From: a virus
Reading direction: 5' to 3' (one strand)
Virus record (IMG/VR): IMGVR_UViG_3300008448_000033
Location: 1-64,000 of that record
Length of the DNA stretch: 64,000 nucleotides
Part shown: piece after piece, positions 27,662 to 36,488 of the stretch
Numbering within the stretch: the first letter of the stretch is position 1
Layout: every line of letters begins with the position of its first letter
The notes under the pieces: generated by a model
The model's input: the letters and a program-made list of their open reading frames with translations, nothing else
What the model was told of the DNA's origin: nothing
The model's database searches: none
Position numbers and translations under genes: made by a program

Positions 27662-27973
27662 TTAGCCTTTCAAGACCTTTTTATTTTCTTTTTCATTAAA
27701 AGTCTTATACAATGTATTTAGATCACCGGAAATGAAAATATCACTGCCAAAGTTGCCTTTATTGACAGTGGCTCTTAAAAATATTGCATTTTTATTTAGT
27801 TCTGGGAATGCGCCGGATTCTATTACTTTTTCTTTGAATTCCAGATCTTCTGTAACGCACACTACATAATCAAAGTTTAGTAATGCTTCACGCATTTTAT
27901 AATGTTTATTTCTTTCTAAGGCTGAATTGCTTTTCACATTTTCTTCATAAACTTCTATAACTTTGGTTAGCAT
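27662..27973 (-). CDS. Protein of unknown function
   Basis: 103 residues, alpha/beta: LLNFDYVVCVTEDLEFKEKV, then NAIFLRATVNKGNFGSDIF. Overlaps the upstream gene by seven bases. Alternating strands and helices suggest a small compact domain; family not recognised. Confidence 0.65.
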   Translation of the reverse strand: MLTKVIEVYEENVKSNSALERNKHYKMREALLNFDYVVCVTEDLEFKEKVIESGAFPELNKNAIFLRATVNKGNFGSDIFISGDLNTLYKTFNEKENKKVLKG

Positions 27974-28191
27974 TTAAAGAAATCCTCTTCTTTCATAATT
28001 ATTTTAGTGCCATTAGCACTAACAACAAAAAAATTATCTCCTTGGGGCCATTTCTCAATTATTATACCATAAAAAGGTATTTGATTTGTGGTAACATTTT
28101 TTATAGAATCTTGTAAAAAATCATAAATCATAGCGCCTTGAGGTACAAAAACCATATCAGATATTTTGTACCGACTGTCTTCACTAACCAT
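27967..28191 (-). CDS. SH3-like array-family protein outside the array
   Basis: 74 residues from the ATG behind CTGGAGAAA. KISDMVFVPQGAMI, PFYGIIIEKWPQGDNFFVVS, then a closing KIIMKEEDFFK. Matches the strand order of the left-end array (x-D-M-V, YGIII, FFVV). Shows the family is spread through the genome. Function unknown. Confidence 0.7.
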   Translation of the reverse strand: MVSEDSRYKISDMVFVPQGAMIYDFLQDSIKNVTTNQIPFYGIIIEKWPQGDNFFVVSANGTKIIMKEEDFFKC

Positions 28192-28471
28192 TTTCTCCAG
28201 AGCCTCCATTGCTATCTTTCATTCTCTCTAGCTCGCTCTTAGTATAGCTCAAGAGAATTTGGTATGCATCCTCTATGTTTAGATCAACAGTAATTAATCT
28301 TTTTCTTAAGCCATCAAGTACTTTTAGCTTTTCTTGAGGATCTTCTATTCTTTTTGCTGCTTCAAGACTTTTCATTATACCAGATAGCGCATTGATTGGC
28401 CTTTCAAGTATTACGTTAACTTCACTAGGTATATTTTCATAATCCACAGTTATATAAATTTTGGCAGACAT
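28184..28471 (-). CDS. Helical protein of unknown function
   Basis: 95 residues, ATG behind GGAGATAAT. Short beta start (AKIYITVDY) then helices (ALSGIMKSLEAAKRIEDPQE, SYTKSELERMK) and a Gly/Ser tail. No family recognised. First gene after a promoter/terminator junction. Confidence 0.66.
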   Translation of the reverse strand: MSAKIYITVDYENIPSEVNVILERPINALSGIMKSLEAAKRIEDPQEKLKVLDGLRKRLITVDLNIEDAYQILLSYTKSELERMKDSNGGSGENG

Positions 28472-28489
28472 ATTATCTCCTAAACAAAA

Positions 28490-28509
28490 AAGACGGTATA
28501 ACCCGTCTT
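28490..28509 (-). terminator. Rho-independent terminator
   Basis: AAGACGG/CCGTCTT stem and T6 tail on the minus strand, ending the coiled-coil gene at 28542-28895. A promoter ends two bases upstream. Confidence 0.78.
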
Positions 28510-28510
28510 C

Positions 28511-28538
28511 ATTGTAGCATCTTTGAATATTTTGTAAA
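28511..28538 (-). promoter_or_regulatory. Promoter abutting a terminator
   Basis: TTTACA, 16 bases, TACAAT. Predicted start lies inside the 5' arm of the terminator hairpin, so new transcripts would lack a complete stem. Confidence 0.62.
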
Positions 28539-28541
28539 GTC

Positions 28542-28895
28542 TTACTTAACTAATCTAAACAATGCATTAATTAACGCAATCGCTGTGCCTGATCCTACCA
28601 ACCATAATACTTTTGATTGTGATTCTTGATTAGATTTTAAAACTGCTAAGTCTTGTGCTAATTGGTCTGGAACTCTTTGCTCTAAAACTGTAATTCTTTT
28701 TTCTTGACCGCTAACGGAAACACTAATAGTTTCGGTAACTTTCTCTAGCTTTTCAATACTTGTTTCTAGCCTTTCAACACTAGAATAAAGTTGTTCTACT
28801 TTTAAGGCCATACCATTATTGCTTACTTTTAATTCAGTTATGGCGTTGGTTAATTCTTTTAAATTATCGCTTATTGATTGTAATTGGTCATTCAT
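28542..28895 (-). CDS. Coiled-coil protein with C-terminal membrane anchor (XhlA-like)
   Basis: 117 residues. Residues about 1-85 are heptad-rich (NLKELTNAITELKVSN, VERLETSIEKLEKVTETI); residues about 96-113 form a membrane helix (VLWLVGSGTAIALINALF). This is the layout of XhlA/hemolysin-type phage membrane proteins, some of which help lysis. No proof of a lysis role here. Confidence 0.68.
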   Translation of the reverse strand: MNDQLQSISDNLKELTNAITELKVSNNGMALKVEQLYSSVERLETSIEKLEKVTETISVSVSGQEKRITVLEQRVPDQLAQDLAVLKSNQESQSKVLWLVGSGTAIALINALFRLVK

Positions 28896-28926
28896 ATACT
28901 ATTCCTCTGCAATACAATAAATAGTG

Positions 28927-30510
28927 TTACATTTCGATAATAGCGTGTCCGGTTGTTAATAAAGTTGATGCTGCCGATACAGCATTTTGCAATGCACAAC
29001 GAGTGACTTTAGCTGGATCTATGATGCCAGCTTCTTTCATCCCAACATATTCAGATAGAGCAAAATTATAGCCAGTCCATTCGCCCTTGCATTTGCTTTC
29101 GTCTAGCAGGGTGGAAACAATAACATCTGGTTTTTCAGAGCAATTGACGGCAAGGTTACGAATAGGTTCATGGCAAGCTTCAAAAATTACTTTACGTCCA
29201 AAGTCTTCTTCCTGATCACCAGTCTCCAATACGATATTTTGTGCAGCTCTTAATAGGGCAACACCACCACCGGGAAGAATACCTTCTTCCTGTGCGCTTT
29301 TAACCGCAGCTAAGGCATCTTCAACGCGATGTTTTCTTTCGGTCATATCAACTTCGGTGACACCACCAACTCTGATAATAGCAGCACCAGAGGCAAGCTT
29401 ACTAATTCTTTCTTGTATTCTTTGGCATTCTGCTAGATCGCTTGTTTGAATGATTTCTTCTTTGAGTGATTGGATACGCTTTTCAACTTCGTTATAATCT
29501 CCAGAACCTCCTACAAATGTAGACCAATTCTTGAAAGCTTCAACATGCTTAACTGTGCCAAGGTCTGCTCTTGTAACCTCTTTTAGAGTCTTGCCGGATT
29601 CTTTACTAACGAATGTAGCACCAATAGACAAAGAGAGATCCTTCATGATATTCTTTCTATCTTGACCGTAGCTTGGAGCTTTTATGACACCAACTCTCAT
29701 AGTACCACGAACAGCATTAAGAATCAAAGCAGCAAGTGCTTGTCCTTCTACTGACTCTGCCATTATAACAAATGGCTTACCTTCTCTGGCAACTACTTCA
29801 AGAATAGGCAACAGATCATCTAGAGAATCAATAGTCCAATCTGTAACCATAACCAATGCATTTTCATAATGCATTGTGTTCTTTCTTTCTTCCGTGATAA
29901 ATTGTGCGGATGAAAATCCTGCATTAACTTGGAAACCCTCTACAACATCAAGAGTGGTATCTAGCGATTTACCTTCTTCAATAGATACTGCACCGTCACG
30001 ACCAGCTTTATCAATAGCCATAGAAACAAGTTTACCTATTTGTTTTTCACCATTTGCAGATATTGTAGCAATATGTTCAACATCTTCAAGGCTTTTAACT
30101 GGTGTGGCAATCTTTTTAAGATTCTCTACTACTTCTTCTACTGCTTGATCCATACCACGCTTTAAGGCCACAGGGGAAGCACCAGCAGCTAAATATCGCT
30201 GTGCATGGTTCACGATGGCTCTTGACAATACAGTTGCAGTTGTTGTGCCGTCACCAGCTTCATTAGCTGTTGTAGCAGAAACCTGCTTAATGATTTGTGC
30301 CCCTACATTTTCAAATGGATCATCAAGAAAAACATGTGAAGCAACAGTAACACCATCTTTTGTGATAAATGGATTTTTACCTTTTGGATGAATCACAACG
30401 TTTTTACCTTTTGGACCTAGAGTACAACTAACCGCATCTGCTAGTTTATTAACGCCGCTAACTATTTTTGAATTTAAACTCGTACCATTATCGAAAACTC
30501 TTTTACTCAA
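28927..30510 (-). CDS. groEL: Chaperonin GroEL
   Basis: 527 residues. LGPKGKNV and GDGTTTATVL are the ATP-binding signatures; with the TTG start used here the ATPase aspartate is residue 87, as in E. coli, which supports that start over the upstream GTG. PGGGVALLRA and NAVSAASTLLTT are also present. It ends at ...GHAIIEM, lacking the Gly-Gly-Met tail of bacterial GroEL. Family members fold proteins in a double-ring chamber. A GroES-like gene lies at 45604-45885, so the phage seems to carry both parts. AAAGG lies 12 bases upstream, rather far. Confidence 0.95.
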   Translation of the reverse strand: MSKRVFDNGTSLNSKIVSGVNKLADAVSCTLGPKGKNVVIHPKGKNPFITKDGVTVASHVFLDDPFENVGAQIIKQVSATTANEAGDGTTTATVLSRAIVNHAQRYLAAGASPVALKRGMDQAVEEVVENLKKIATPVKSLEDVEHIATISANGEKQIGKLVSMAIDKAGRDGAVSIEEGKSLDTTLDVVEGFQVNAGFSSAQFITEERKNTMHYENALVMVTDWTIDSLDDLLPILEVVAREGKPFVIMAESVEGQALAALILNAVRGTMRVGVIKAPSYGQDRKNIMKDLSLSIGATFVSKESGKTLKEVTRADLGTVKHVEAFKNWSTFVGGSGDYNEVEKRIQSLKEEIIQTSDLAECQRIQERISKLASGAAIIRVGGVTEVDMTERKHRVEDALAAVKSAQEEGILPGGGVALLRAAQNIVLETGDQEEDFGRKVIFEACHEPIRNLAVNCSEKPDVIVSTLLDESKCKGEWTGYNFALSEYVGMKEAGIIDPAKVTRCALQNAVSAASTLLTTGHAIIEM

Positions 30511-30529
30511 TTTTATAACCAACCTTTCT

Positions 30530-33367
30530 TTATCTTGTTTTGATTTTGAGATCACCGGCTTTAGATGATAACATATCAGATTTAAACTTTACAGAATTAA
30601 TTGTAAGTTTTTCCATTCCCGGTATTTGTATAATAATATCTGATCTATCTTGCACAACAATTTCTTGTGGATTGAAGTTACTGCTACCGTCATTTTCTAG
30701 GCTCACTTCGGAAACAGTAAGACCAGATGGACCATCTTTGACTTTTAAGAAGATATCATAGTTTTTATTTTCTTCGTCTTTACCAACGTCAGCTTCTCTT
30801 ACAAATGCCATAAGATCTTGCGGTTTCATTCGTCTAAGATTCTTGGTCAATACATTTCTTATTATACCATATACTTGTTCCATAGTTTCTTTATAAACGT
30901 CTGGATTCTTTTCTTTTGCAGAAACCATCCAAGCAGGAGCATCTAAAGTTTCATAATCTGGATCATACGTCTTATCTTTAAAATTACCTGTATTTGTTTT
31001 TAACTTCTCTAGAAATGTCTTTCTACCAACAACCCACCAAGGATCTCCTTTTGGATTTCTAACTAGGCTATCATCTTCTGTGCCAAATCCAAGAACCTTG
31101 TTCATTTTGTATTCATTATCTTTCTCGCCAGTTGCATATTTAGCTGAAAGTCCAGCAGTTTTACCATCCACGGTTTTCAAAATAAAATCAGCTTTGTTAT
31201 TTGTGCTACCAACTGATTCTGCACTAGCTATTTTACCAATCTTGTTTATAATAATTGGTTTTGCCTCAAGGGCAGATTGGAATAGATGTTTGTATTTATC
31301 GCTTTTTAATTTTTCTAGAACGTCTTCTCTGCTAGCATCTGGTCCTAAATCAATTCTATTCTTTAGTTGATCGGTTTCTTTTCCGGTCAATACAAAGCCA
31401 ATTATATGCTCATAAGCTAGACCTTCACGTTCTGCTATATCGACTCTATAAAAGACTTTAGCGATTACTTCACCATCTTTCATTACGTTTGTTGTATCTC
31501 TTTTATCATCAAACTTTAAAATACGCTCATCGTGCAATTTATAACCGGCAGATTTTAAAGCTGATTTAATCTTAGATATACCTTTCTCAAGAGATTCATC
31601 ATCCTCAAAGCGAACAGCTAAACTGTTTGGTGTTTTATTAGATGGTAAAACAGAAACAAATCCTTCTGGATTAGCAGAAGATATTTTTGATGTAATTTTG
31701 CTTAATTCTTTTTCGTTGAGAGCTTCAAGGACTAAAGAAGAAATAATATTTTCAGATAAATTGTCTGATGGTTCTGTAAACTTTTCAATATATTTTGAAT
31801 TTTTTAATAAATTTTCAGAGATATCTAATAAATTTAAAAAGCATTTTTCTAAATTTTTAAACTCTTTATTTGATGCTAAATAAAAAAATAATTCATTCAG
31901 TTTGCCAATGGCGAATAAACCACTATAAGCTCCAATTCTTATCTGTTGTTTTTCGCCCTTAACAGATTCAGACTTAATAAAAATTATTTTAGGATCTGAT
32001 TTTATATCGTTAATTGTTTTATTTACAATTTTTTCAAAATTGCTTACTGAGCTTTTATAATCACCAATAAATTTTTTTAAAGAATTAGGTATTTCTTCCT
32101 CGTTTAAAGATTTGATGTCATTCATAAAGTCTTGATAAAACTTTTTTGATTCTTCAGAATTTTTGCTAATTAAGGTTTTTATGGTTTCTAATTGTGTTTG
32201 TTCTATATTAGAAAAATCTATATTTTCAAATTGAAAATTTTTAATATTTTCTGCTATAGAAAATATTCTAGCATCCGTAGATTTTTTATTTGTTATTTTA
32301 CCGATATGGTTTATAAATTTATCTAATAATTGAGGATAAAGAACTTTTTTTGGCTCTAAAATATCTACTAGTAAAAATACTTTTTCATCGTATCTTGTAA
32401 TAAGATTTTTTAATTTATAAAAGTAAGATTTAATTTTTTCTTCATTGTTGTATATGTTATTAGTTTGGTTACAAAAATCTTCAATTAATATTGAAGACCA
32501 TATTTCCCTGTCAGAAAAAGTTTTTTCATTAAAATATTCCTCTACTTTAGTAGAATCAATATCAAATATAGAATATAATTTTTTGTATCCACCGCCAGCA
32601 GATTGATATAATTCTTTTTCTGTTTGATTTTTTAAAAACTCTTGGCTTGGACGAACGCTACCACCTCTATAAAAGTATTCACTTCCTCTTTTAACAGAAA
32701 TTCCTTTTTCAATTCCATTAGATACTATATAAAGATCAGCAGATGTTTTATAAAAATATCTATCTCCTTTTTTTTCTTTTTGGTTAAGACCAACAAGATT
32801 TAAAAAATCTATATTTTTAATATCAATTTGATTTTTCAAAGACCAATCATCTATGTTGGCTTGAACAAATTTGTATGTCTCACCATGAAGTTTAGTTCTT
32901 TCAGACTCATCTGGTAAAAAATATTCTAAGGTGTCATTTATACATTTTTCGCTAGTATTGGAGCCATTAAATTTAATATTTGGTATCTTCAAATAATTTT
33001 TTTGACGTAAAAATTTTATAATAGATAAAGCAAGACTGTACTCAGCGGCAGATCCAATATCTGTTGGTACTATAACATCATCACAAATTTTTACTGCTTT
33101 CTTTTTTTTATCTGATTTAGGCTCTTCTTTAGGAACCTCTTGCGAGGATTCTGGTGGCATTACCTGTGTAGATGCTACTGCTGGCTTGGTCCCTATTTGA
33201 TCGGTAAAAGTAGTTTTTCTTCTAATTATTGGTGGAACCGCTGTGATAGCTGGTTTCTCTGGTTTCTTTTTTGTTTCTACTAATTCTAAAACAGATTCAT
33301 AGATCAATTTATACTGATCGCTTTGTTTAAATAATTGTTCGTCTATAAATTGATCTAAATCTTTCAT
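30530..33367 (-). CDS. Large tagged protein with two nuclease-like modules
   Basis: 945 residues. Starts MKDLDQFIDEQ, very like the T4 capsid-targeting sequence MKTYQEFIAE (I-D-E at 8-10). A Lys/Pro-rich linker follows (about 33-95). Module 1: SADLYIV then GISVKR (D211, K226). Module 2: NNKADFILKTVDGKTAGLSAK (D727, K743). Both have a D...(15-16)...x-x-K arrangement typical of PD-(D/E)xK nucleases. The middle is helical and lysine-rich. Probably head-packaged and delivered with the genome, perhaps to cut host or rival DNA; this is inference. Confidence 0.65.
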   Translation of the reverse strand: MKDLDQFIDEQLFKQSDQYKLIYESVLELVETKKKPEKPAITAVPPIIRRKTTFTDQIGTKPAVASTQVMPPESSQEVPKEEPKSDKKKKAVKICDDVIVPTDIGSAAEYSLALSIIKFLRQKNYLKIPNIKFNGSNTSEKCINDTLEYFLPDESERTKLHGETYKFVQANIDDWSLKNQIDIKNIDFLNLVGLNQKEKKGDRYFYKTSADLYIVSNGIEKGISVKRGSEYFYRGGSVRPSQEFLKNQTEKELYQSAGGGYKKLYSIFDIDSTKVEEYFNEKTFSDREIWSSILIEDFCNQTNNIYNNEEKIKSYFYKLKNLITRYDEKVFLLVDILEPKKVLYPQLLDKFINHIGKITNKKSTDARIFSIAENIKNFQFENIDFSNIEQTQLETIKTLISKNSEESKKFYQDFMNDIKSLNEEEIPNSLKKFIGDYKSSVSNFEKIVNKTINDIKSDPKIIFIKSESVKGEKQQIRIGAYSGLFAIGKLNELFFYLASNKEFKNLEKCFLNLLDISENLLKNSKYIEKFTEPSDNLSENIISSLVLEALNEKELSKITSKISSANPEGFVSVLPSNKTPNSLAVRFEDDESLEKGISKIKSALKSAGYKLHDERILKFDDKRDTTNVMKDGEVIAKVFYRVDIAEREGLAYEHIIGFVLTGKETDQLKNRIDLGPDASREDVLEKLKSDKYKHLFQSALEAKPIIINKIGKIASAESVGSTNNKADFILKTVDGKTAGLSAKYATGEKDNEYKMNKVLGFGTEDDSLVRNPKGDPWWVVGRKTFLEKLKTNTGNFKDKTYDPDYETLDAPAWMVSAKEKNPDVYKETMEQVYGIIRNVLTKNLRRMKPQDLMAFVREADVGKDEENKNYDIFLKVKDGPSGLTVSEVSLENDGSSNFNPQEIVVQDRSDIIIQIPGMEKLTINSVKFKSDMLSSKAGDLKIKTR

Positions 33368-33368
33368 T

Positions 33369-34022
33369 CTAGATTACCTCGTCTGCAATACCTAGCTTAA
33401 CTGCTTCTTCGGCAGATAAATAGATGTTGACATGTTTTTCAAACATTTTTTTAATTGTTTGTTCTGACATTTTTGTTTCTTTACGCAAAGCAGAAATATA
33501 GGCTTGTTGTGTAAAGTTAACCTCTTCCATTTCATTTTGTAGATTATGGATCGGTCCTTCATTACCGGCAGCAACTGAATGGATCATAATGCGGCAATGC
33601 TTACCAACCTTACGCTTGCCCTTTGTGCCAGAGGCTAGCAAAAGCACGCCAGCACTCATAACCTTACCTAAGCCAATTGTGTGGATCTCGCAAACGTTCT
33701 TTGTCCAGCGCATTGTATCATAGATAGCAAACATATCATTAGCAGATCCGCCATTTGTGCAGATATAGAAATTGATTGGATCATTTTTGATTACGGTCTT
33801 TCCTCTAACTTTTTCTTCTTTCGCTCCAATGTCTCTAAGAGTTAATAGTGTTTTTACTAACTCACCAGATGTTTCCTCGCCAACGTCACCAAATAATCCA
33901 ACATTTCTTGAAATTGAATCTTCTGGACCTTCAACAATAAATTGTTGGGGTACTACAACTTCTTCTTCTGCTACATCTTCCTGTACTTGTTCTTTTGTTT
34001 TTTTGCTTGTAAAAGTTTTCAT
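33369..34022 (-). CDS. ClpP-like serine protease
   Basis: 217 residues. ClpP fold signatures: INFYICTNGGSANDMFAIYD, nucleophile S123 in GKVMSAGVLLLASG, H148 in RIMIHSVAAG, and YLSAEEAVKLGIADEV at the end. The residue matching the catalytic Asp (E. coli D171) is N199. The first 30 residues are an acidic extension not found in bacterial ClpP. May work with host ClpX/ClpA, or process head proteins; phage ClpP-like enzymes do both in different systems. Adjacent to the tagged 945-residue protein. Confidence 0.85.
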   Translation of the reverse strand: MKTFTSKKTKEQVQEDVAEEEVVVPQQFIVEGPEDSISRNVGLFGDVGEETSGELVKTLLTLRDIGAKEEKVRGKTVIKNDPINFYICTNGGSANDMFAIYDTMRWTKNVCEIHTIGLGKVMSAGVLLLASGTKGKRKVGKHCRIMIHSVAAGNEGPIHNLQNEMEEVNFTQQAYISALRKETKMSEQTIKKMFEKHVNIYLSAEEAVKLGIADEVI

Positions 34023-34315
34023 TTTCCCTTCTTTCCGAGTACAACGATCTTATGCTCTCCAGCACGATATTTGTGTTCAATTACGGTAGTTGGAAACTTA
34101 TTTGCCCATTCGATCCATTCTTCTTTTGACTTAAAATTCTTTTTAAAGATAACAATTCTATAGTTTTCTTTAACATTCCATCCAATTGCATTTTCTGACC
34201 AGTCTTTAAACAGATTATCTACTTCTTTCTTGCTTGTGAACCTCTGTACTTGCACTTTATAAACTACACTATTATCGACTTCTTCTGCTGATTCTCTCCA
34301 AGCTGAAACATGCAT
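34019..34315 (-). CDS. Small protein of unknown function
   Basis: 98 residues from the ATG behind AAGGAGCTAACAG. Alpha/beta with many aromatic and Lys residues (VVYKVQVQRFTSKKEVDNLF, EEWIEWANKFPTTVIEHKYR). Overlaps the clpP start by four bases (ATGA), so probably co-translated with it. Family not recognised. Confidence 0.68.
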   Translation of the reverse strand: MHVSAWRESAEEVDNSVVYKVQVQRFTSKKEVDNLFKDWSENAIGWNVKENYRIVIFKKNFKSKEEWIEWANKFPTTVIEHKYRAGEHKIVVLGKKGK

Positions 34316-34319
34316 ACTG

Positions 34320-34586
34320 TTAGCTCCTTCGTTTTTTAACGGGCTTATAGTGTATGGTACCATCTTGCCAATACAAGTCAATCTCGTTATTTAAGAATTT
34401 ATGCACATAGTTTATGTATTTCTGCAAAGAATCTAACTTTGTCCGTTGCTGAAAAGCCCAGTTTACAACAGTGATAGCCATAAATAAACGTTCGGCTATG
34501 ATAACATTATCTTCTTTCTTTTTATATTGATCGATAATGTTTTTTATGATCTGTTGTCTATCTGGACCAGCAGCGGATGTGTTCAT
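34320..34586 (-). CDS. Small helical protein of unknown function
   Basis: 88 residues: DRQQIIKNIIDQYKKKEDNV, a central hydrophobic helix (AERLFMAITVVNWAF), then YVHKFLNNEIDLYW and a basic end. No motif recognised. Confidence 0.66.
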   Translation of the reverse strand: MNTSAAGPDRQQIIKNIIDQYKKKEDNVIIAERLFMAITVVNWAFQQRTKLDSLQKYINYVHKFLNNEIDLYWQDGTIHYKPVKKRRS

Positions 34587-34591
34587 TGTAG

Positions 34592-34696
34592 TTACCTGAT
34601 AATTTTCTTATTTCTCTTGACATGCTCAAAGAGAGTTTTGTTTAGTTTTTGTTCTTTTACTTCCTTAATCAATTCTTTTAAAAGTTTAATCAACAT
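34592..34696 (-). CDS. 34-residue basic peptide
   Basis: ATG behind CGGAGGAAGATAAAA, a strong ribosome-binding site. Sequence begins MLIKLLKELIKEVKEQKLNK and is a single amphipathic basic helix. It overlaps the tail of the upstream gene by 11 bases. Too short for family assignment. Confidence 0.55.
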   Translation of the reverse strand: MLIKLLKELIKEVKEQKLNKTLFEHVKRNKKIIR

Positions 34697-35087
34697 TTTT
34701 ATCTTCCTCCGATTTATTATTAATTAGATTACCAAAGTTTTCTTTCACTTCTTTATAAGTATTATATTTTAATTTGTAATGTAAATGTTTTTTTAAAGTA
34801 CTCATGTATGTATCACCAAACTCATTCATTTTACGGTCATACACTTCTGCAATCTTAGCATACTCTTCTTGCTTCTCTGTATCTTCTTCTGCACATTTTT
34901 GAGATACTAATTCAAGTGCTTTTAAGCCATTATCATGCATCCTGCTAAGTTGCCCAAGTATGAAGTACGACATTTCTTCAAATATTTTAAGCGAATCTCT
35001 TACTGCTTCTTCTCTTGAGCTTCTATTCATATACTCTGAATACAAATAACCCATATAAAATACAAAAATATAAATCACAATCTGCAT
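34686..35087 (-). CDS. Membrane-anchored coiled-coil protein
   Basis: 133 residues from the ATG behind AGAGGTTGAAA. N-terminal membrane helix (IVIYIFVFYMGYLYSEY, about residues 3-19), then a long charged helical region (about 25-125, including EMSYFILGQLSRMHD). Could be an envelope-acting protein such as a spanin or exclusion factor; no family evidence. Confidence 0.66.
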   Translation of the reverse strand: MQIVIYIFVFYMGYLYSEYMNRSSREEAVRDSLKIFEEMSYFILGQLSRMHDNGLKALELVSQKCAEEDTEKQEEYAKIAEVYDRKMNEFGDTYMSTLKKHLHYKLKYNTYKEVKENFGNLINNKSEEDKNVD

Positions 35088-35121
35088 TTTCAACCTCTTT
35101 TCAGCTAGTATAACATAAAAA

Positions 35122-35152
35122 AGTGCGCTGGTAATCTTTCTACCAGCGCACT
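35122..35152 (-). terminator. Rho-independent terminator
   Basis: 12-bp perfect stem (AGTGCGCTGGTA/TACCAGCGCACT), seven-base loop, then T6 on the minus strand, after the tagged gene at 35176-35445. Confidence 0.85.
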
Positions 35153-35175
35153 TAAACATTTTATTAGAGATTAGT

Positions 35176-35445
35176 TTATTCTTCTAGTGCTTCTTTCAGG
35201 ATGCCCTTTACGCTTTCTTGTGGAAGTGCGGTTAGGAATGCATAAAGAGCAGACTTTGGAATTTTTTGTTCATCTAATGCTTCAAGAAAATCAACTACTG
35301 AATCTACGGTTACTGATTCTTCATCATCTGATGAATAGATTTCTAAATATTCATTTAGCAATCCATCTAGCTCATGTTCGCCAGACTCAATCTTTTCTAA
35401 TTCTTCAGCGATTAGTTCTTTAAGTTCGCCCTTTGTTATTTGCAT
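35176..35445 (-). CDS. Small tagged acidic protein
   Basis: 89 residues; MQITKGELKELIAEELEK with I-A-E at 12-14 (tag). The rest is acidic and helical (DSVVDFLEALDEQKIPKSA, KGILKEALEE). Ended by a strong terminator. By its tag probably a head-packaged or scaffold-bound protein; function unknown. Confidence 0.68.
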   Translation of the reverse strand: MQITKGELKELIAEELEKIESGEHELDGLLNEYLEIYSSDDEESVTVDSVVDFLEALDEQKIPKSALYAFLTALPQESVKGILKEALEE

Positions 35446-35457
35446 TTTATATCCTTA

Positions 35458-36444
35458 TTATACACCGTGCTTATTTGAAGATTTTGCAGGAGTTAAGTTA
35501 CCAGTTTTGCCAGAACCCTTAGCCTCATTGCCTACCTTACCGCCAGCACCAAATGGTTTTTTACCTGCACCGTGGCCTTTTGGATTTGCTTTACCGCCAC
35601 CTTTTGATGTTTCATGGAAAGGTGCGCCGCCTTTCTTTTGTGGACCTTGACCAGTTAATTTTGAGTGGGTTTTACCGTGTTTACCGCCAGCTTTTTTAGC
35701 TTCATTTGAAGGTGCGCCTGATTTGGCTTTCTTTTTCATCTTCATTTTTTCTTTGGCTGACATTGCTTTGCCTTTTGCGCGAGCTTCGGCAAGGATACGA
35801 GCCTTAACGCGAGCTAAAACAGCTTCGGTTAAATCAGTTGATTCGTGTACTGGTTTGCCGCTTTGGGCTTTAGAATCTTTCATACCTTTTCTTTCGCCGG
35901 GATCTTGTACTTTTTTCTTTTCCACTTCAGCTTGTTTTTTTTCGGCTTCAGATTGTTCTTCGTTCAAGTCTTCTTCGCCATAAAGACCTTCTTCCATTTC
36001 TGCTTCTTCACCTTCTTCATCTTCCATTTCTGGTTCTTCGCCTTCTTCATCTTCCATTTCTGGTTCTTCTTCTGAAGGTTCTTCCATATCTTCTTCACCA
36101 GCACCTTCTTCGACTTCAATGCCTAATTCTGGGAATTCACTACCAATGGCTTTGATGACTCTTGAAACAACTTCTTTCTCGCTACCGCCACCAGCACCTT
36201 CCATGTCGAGTTCCATATCTTCGCCGCCCATATCGTCTTCGGCTTCTTCCATGTAATCGCCTTCTGGCATTTCTGGTTCCATCATATTTTCTTCTACTTC
36301 TTCACCACCAGCAACTTTCTTCATGCCCATACCTTCTTTGAGAACAGTGTTTTGCTCAACAAAGTTATCAGCAAATTTTTCCATATTTGCCAATTTCATA
36401 AAACGGCGGATAGTTCCCTCATCTAATCTTTTAGTATTGCTCAT
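35458..36444 (-). CDS. Low-complexity acidic-then-basic protein
   Basis: 328 residues. N-terminal 40 residues are folded-looking (MSNTKRLDEGTIRRFMKLAN, FADNFVE), then about 40-165 is Glu/Asp/Met/Gly-rich with a tandem 10-residue repeat built on EMEDEEGEEP, then from about 170 it is Lys/Gly/Ala-rich (KMKMKKKAKSGAPS, GGKANPKGHGAGKKP). Such charge separation suits a scaffold-like or DNA-condensing internal head protein. Function unproven. Confidence 0.68.
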   Translation of the reverse strand: MSNTKRLDEGTIRRFMKLANMEKFADNFVEQNTVLKEGMGMKKVAGGEEVEENMMEPEMPEGDYMEEAEDDMGGEDMELDMEGAGGGSEKEVVSRVIKAIGSEFPELGIEVEEGAGEEDMEEPSEEEPEMEDEEGEEPEMEDEEGEEAEMEEGLYGEEDLNEEQSEAEKKQAEVEKKKVQDPGERKGMKDSKAQSGKPVHESTDLTEAVLARVKARILAEARAKGKAMSAKEKMKMKKKAKSGAPSNEAKKAGGKHGKTHSKLTGQGPQKKGGAPFHETSKGGGKANPKGHGAGKKPFGAGGKVGNEAKGSGKTGNLTPAKSSNKHGV

Positions 36445-36488
36445 ATATTATCTCCTAATAAAATGTTTATAAAGATATACTAATCTTT

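Noticed and set aside
30511-30555. Upstream GTG start for GroEL
   Set aside because: With the TTG at 30510 the ATPase aspartate is residue 87, as in E. coli; the longer form adds 15 unmatched residues that overlap the upstream gene.
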